Origin: Desulfovibrio sp.
GTDB taxonomy: Bacteria; Desulfobacterota; Desulfovibrionia; Desulfovibrionales; Desulfovibrionaceae
Assembly (NCBI GenBank): GCA_031275955.1
Contig: JAISNZ010000144.1
Location: 1-5,210 of the forward strand
Reading direction: 5' to 3'
Length of the DNA stretch: 5,210 nt
A program made the position numbers and the translations under genes. The notes beneath the pieces are model-generated. The model saw only the letters and a list, made by a program, of their open reading frames with translations. It was not told where the DNA came from and searched no databases. Positions 5,157 through 5,210 of this stretch are shown here, one piece after another (position 1 is the stretch's first letter; each line of letters starts with the position of its first letter).

Positions 5157-5210
5157 CGGGTTAACCGGTCAAAGGGCGTGGGGGGGGTGTGGGGGGTCGC
5201 CCCCCCCCCG
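5157..5210. other. G/C homopolymer-rich tail of the window
   Basis: After a GGTTAACC palindrome (5159-5166), the remaining sequence is mostly G runs (8 at 5180-5187, 6 at 5191-5196) followed by a run of 10 Cs (5200-5209). The last G6 and C runs could pair around TCG. No coding potential is seen. The pattern is unlike the rest of the window and may reflect sequencing or assembly error at a contig end. Confidence 0.5.

Noticed and set aside
1..5210. CRISPR array, tRNA or rRNA gene
   Set aside because: No regularly spaced repeats and no cloverleaf or rRNA-like conserved segments were seen on either strand.

Overview
The window is a GC-rich, roughly 5.2 kb piece of bacterial accessory DNA. Its core is a three-gene, same-strand cassette encoding a small von Willebrand A (vWA/TerY-like) protein, a PP2C-type Ser/Thr phosphatase, and a eukaryotic-like Ser/Thr kinase with a C-terminal zinc ribbon and an FHA-like tail. 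This composition and order match the TerY-phosphorylation triad (TerY-P), first described by comparative genomics of tellurite-resistance-associated stress systems and later tested as an anti-phage defence cassette. The host cannot be fixed from sequence alone. High GC, G/C-biased third codon positions and an ISAs1-like transposase remnant suit a Gram-negative proteobacterium or a desulfobacterial (Desulfovibrio-like) host, but this is a weak inference.

Layout from left to right. Positions 27-121 hold the N-terminal stub of an ISAs1-family transposase, cut off after about 30 codons. After about 40 bp of AT-richer DNA comes a minus-strand gene (165-905) for a hydrophobic multi-pass membrane protein of unknown function. 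A gene-free divergent region (906-1392) follows. It contains GC-rich inverted repeats and a good sigma70-like promoter pointing at the cassette, which leaves an untranslated leader of about 165 nt. The vWA gene (1393-2025) and phosphatase gene (2062-3519) are 36 bp apart. The phosphatase and kinase (3641-5119) are separated by 121 bp of AT-richer DNA that carries a perfect 16-bp-arm palindrome and a weak promoter-like pair. The last 90 bp are dominated by long G and C runs that can form a very strong hairpin. They may be a terminator, a sequencing or assembly artefact at a contig edge, or both.

The expected working model, inferred from the families, is that the kinase and PP2C phosphatase set a reversible phosphorylation state and the metal-binding vWA protein acts as a scaffold or substrate. 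The FHA-like and zinc-ribbon modules on the kinase would supply phospho-dependent or other partner binding. The divergent membrane protein may be an unrelated neighbour or an uncharacterised accessory. The transposase remnant fits a mobile or defence-island setting. The triad itself is a known type. The less-explained parts are the phosphatase's N-terminal extension, the palindrome splitting the operon, and the membrane neighbour.
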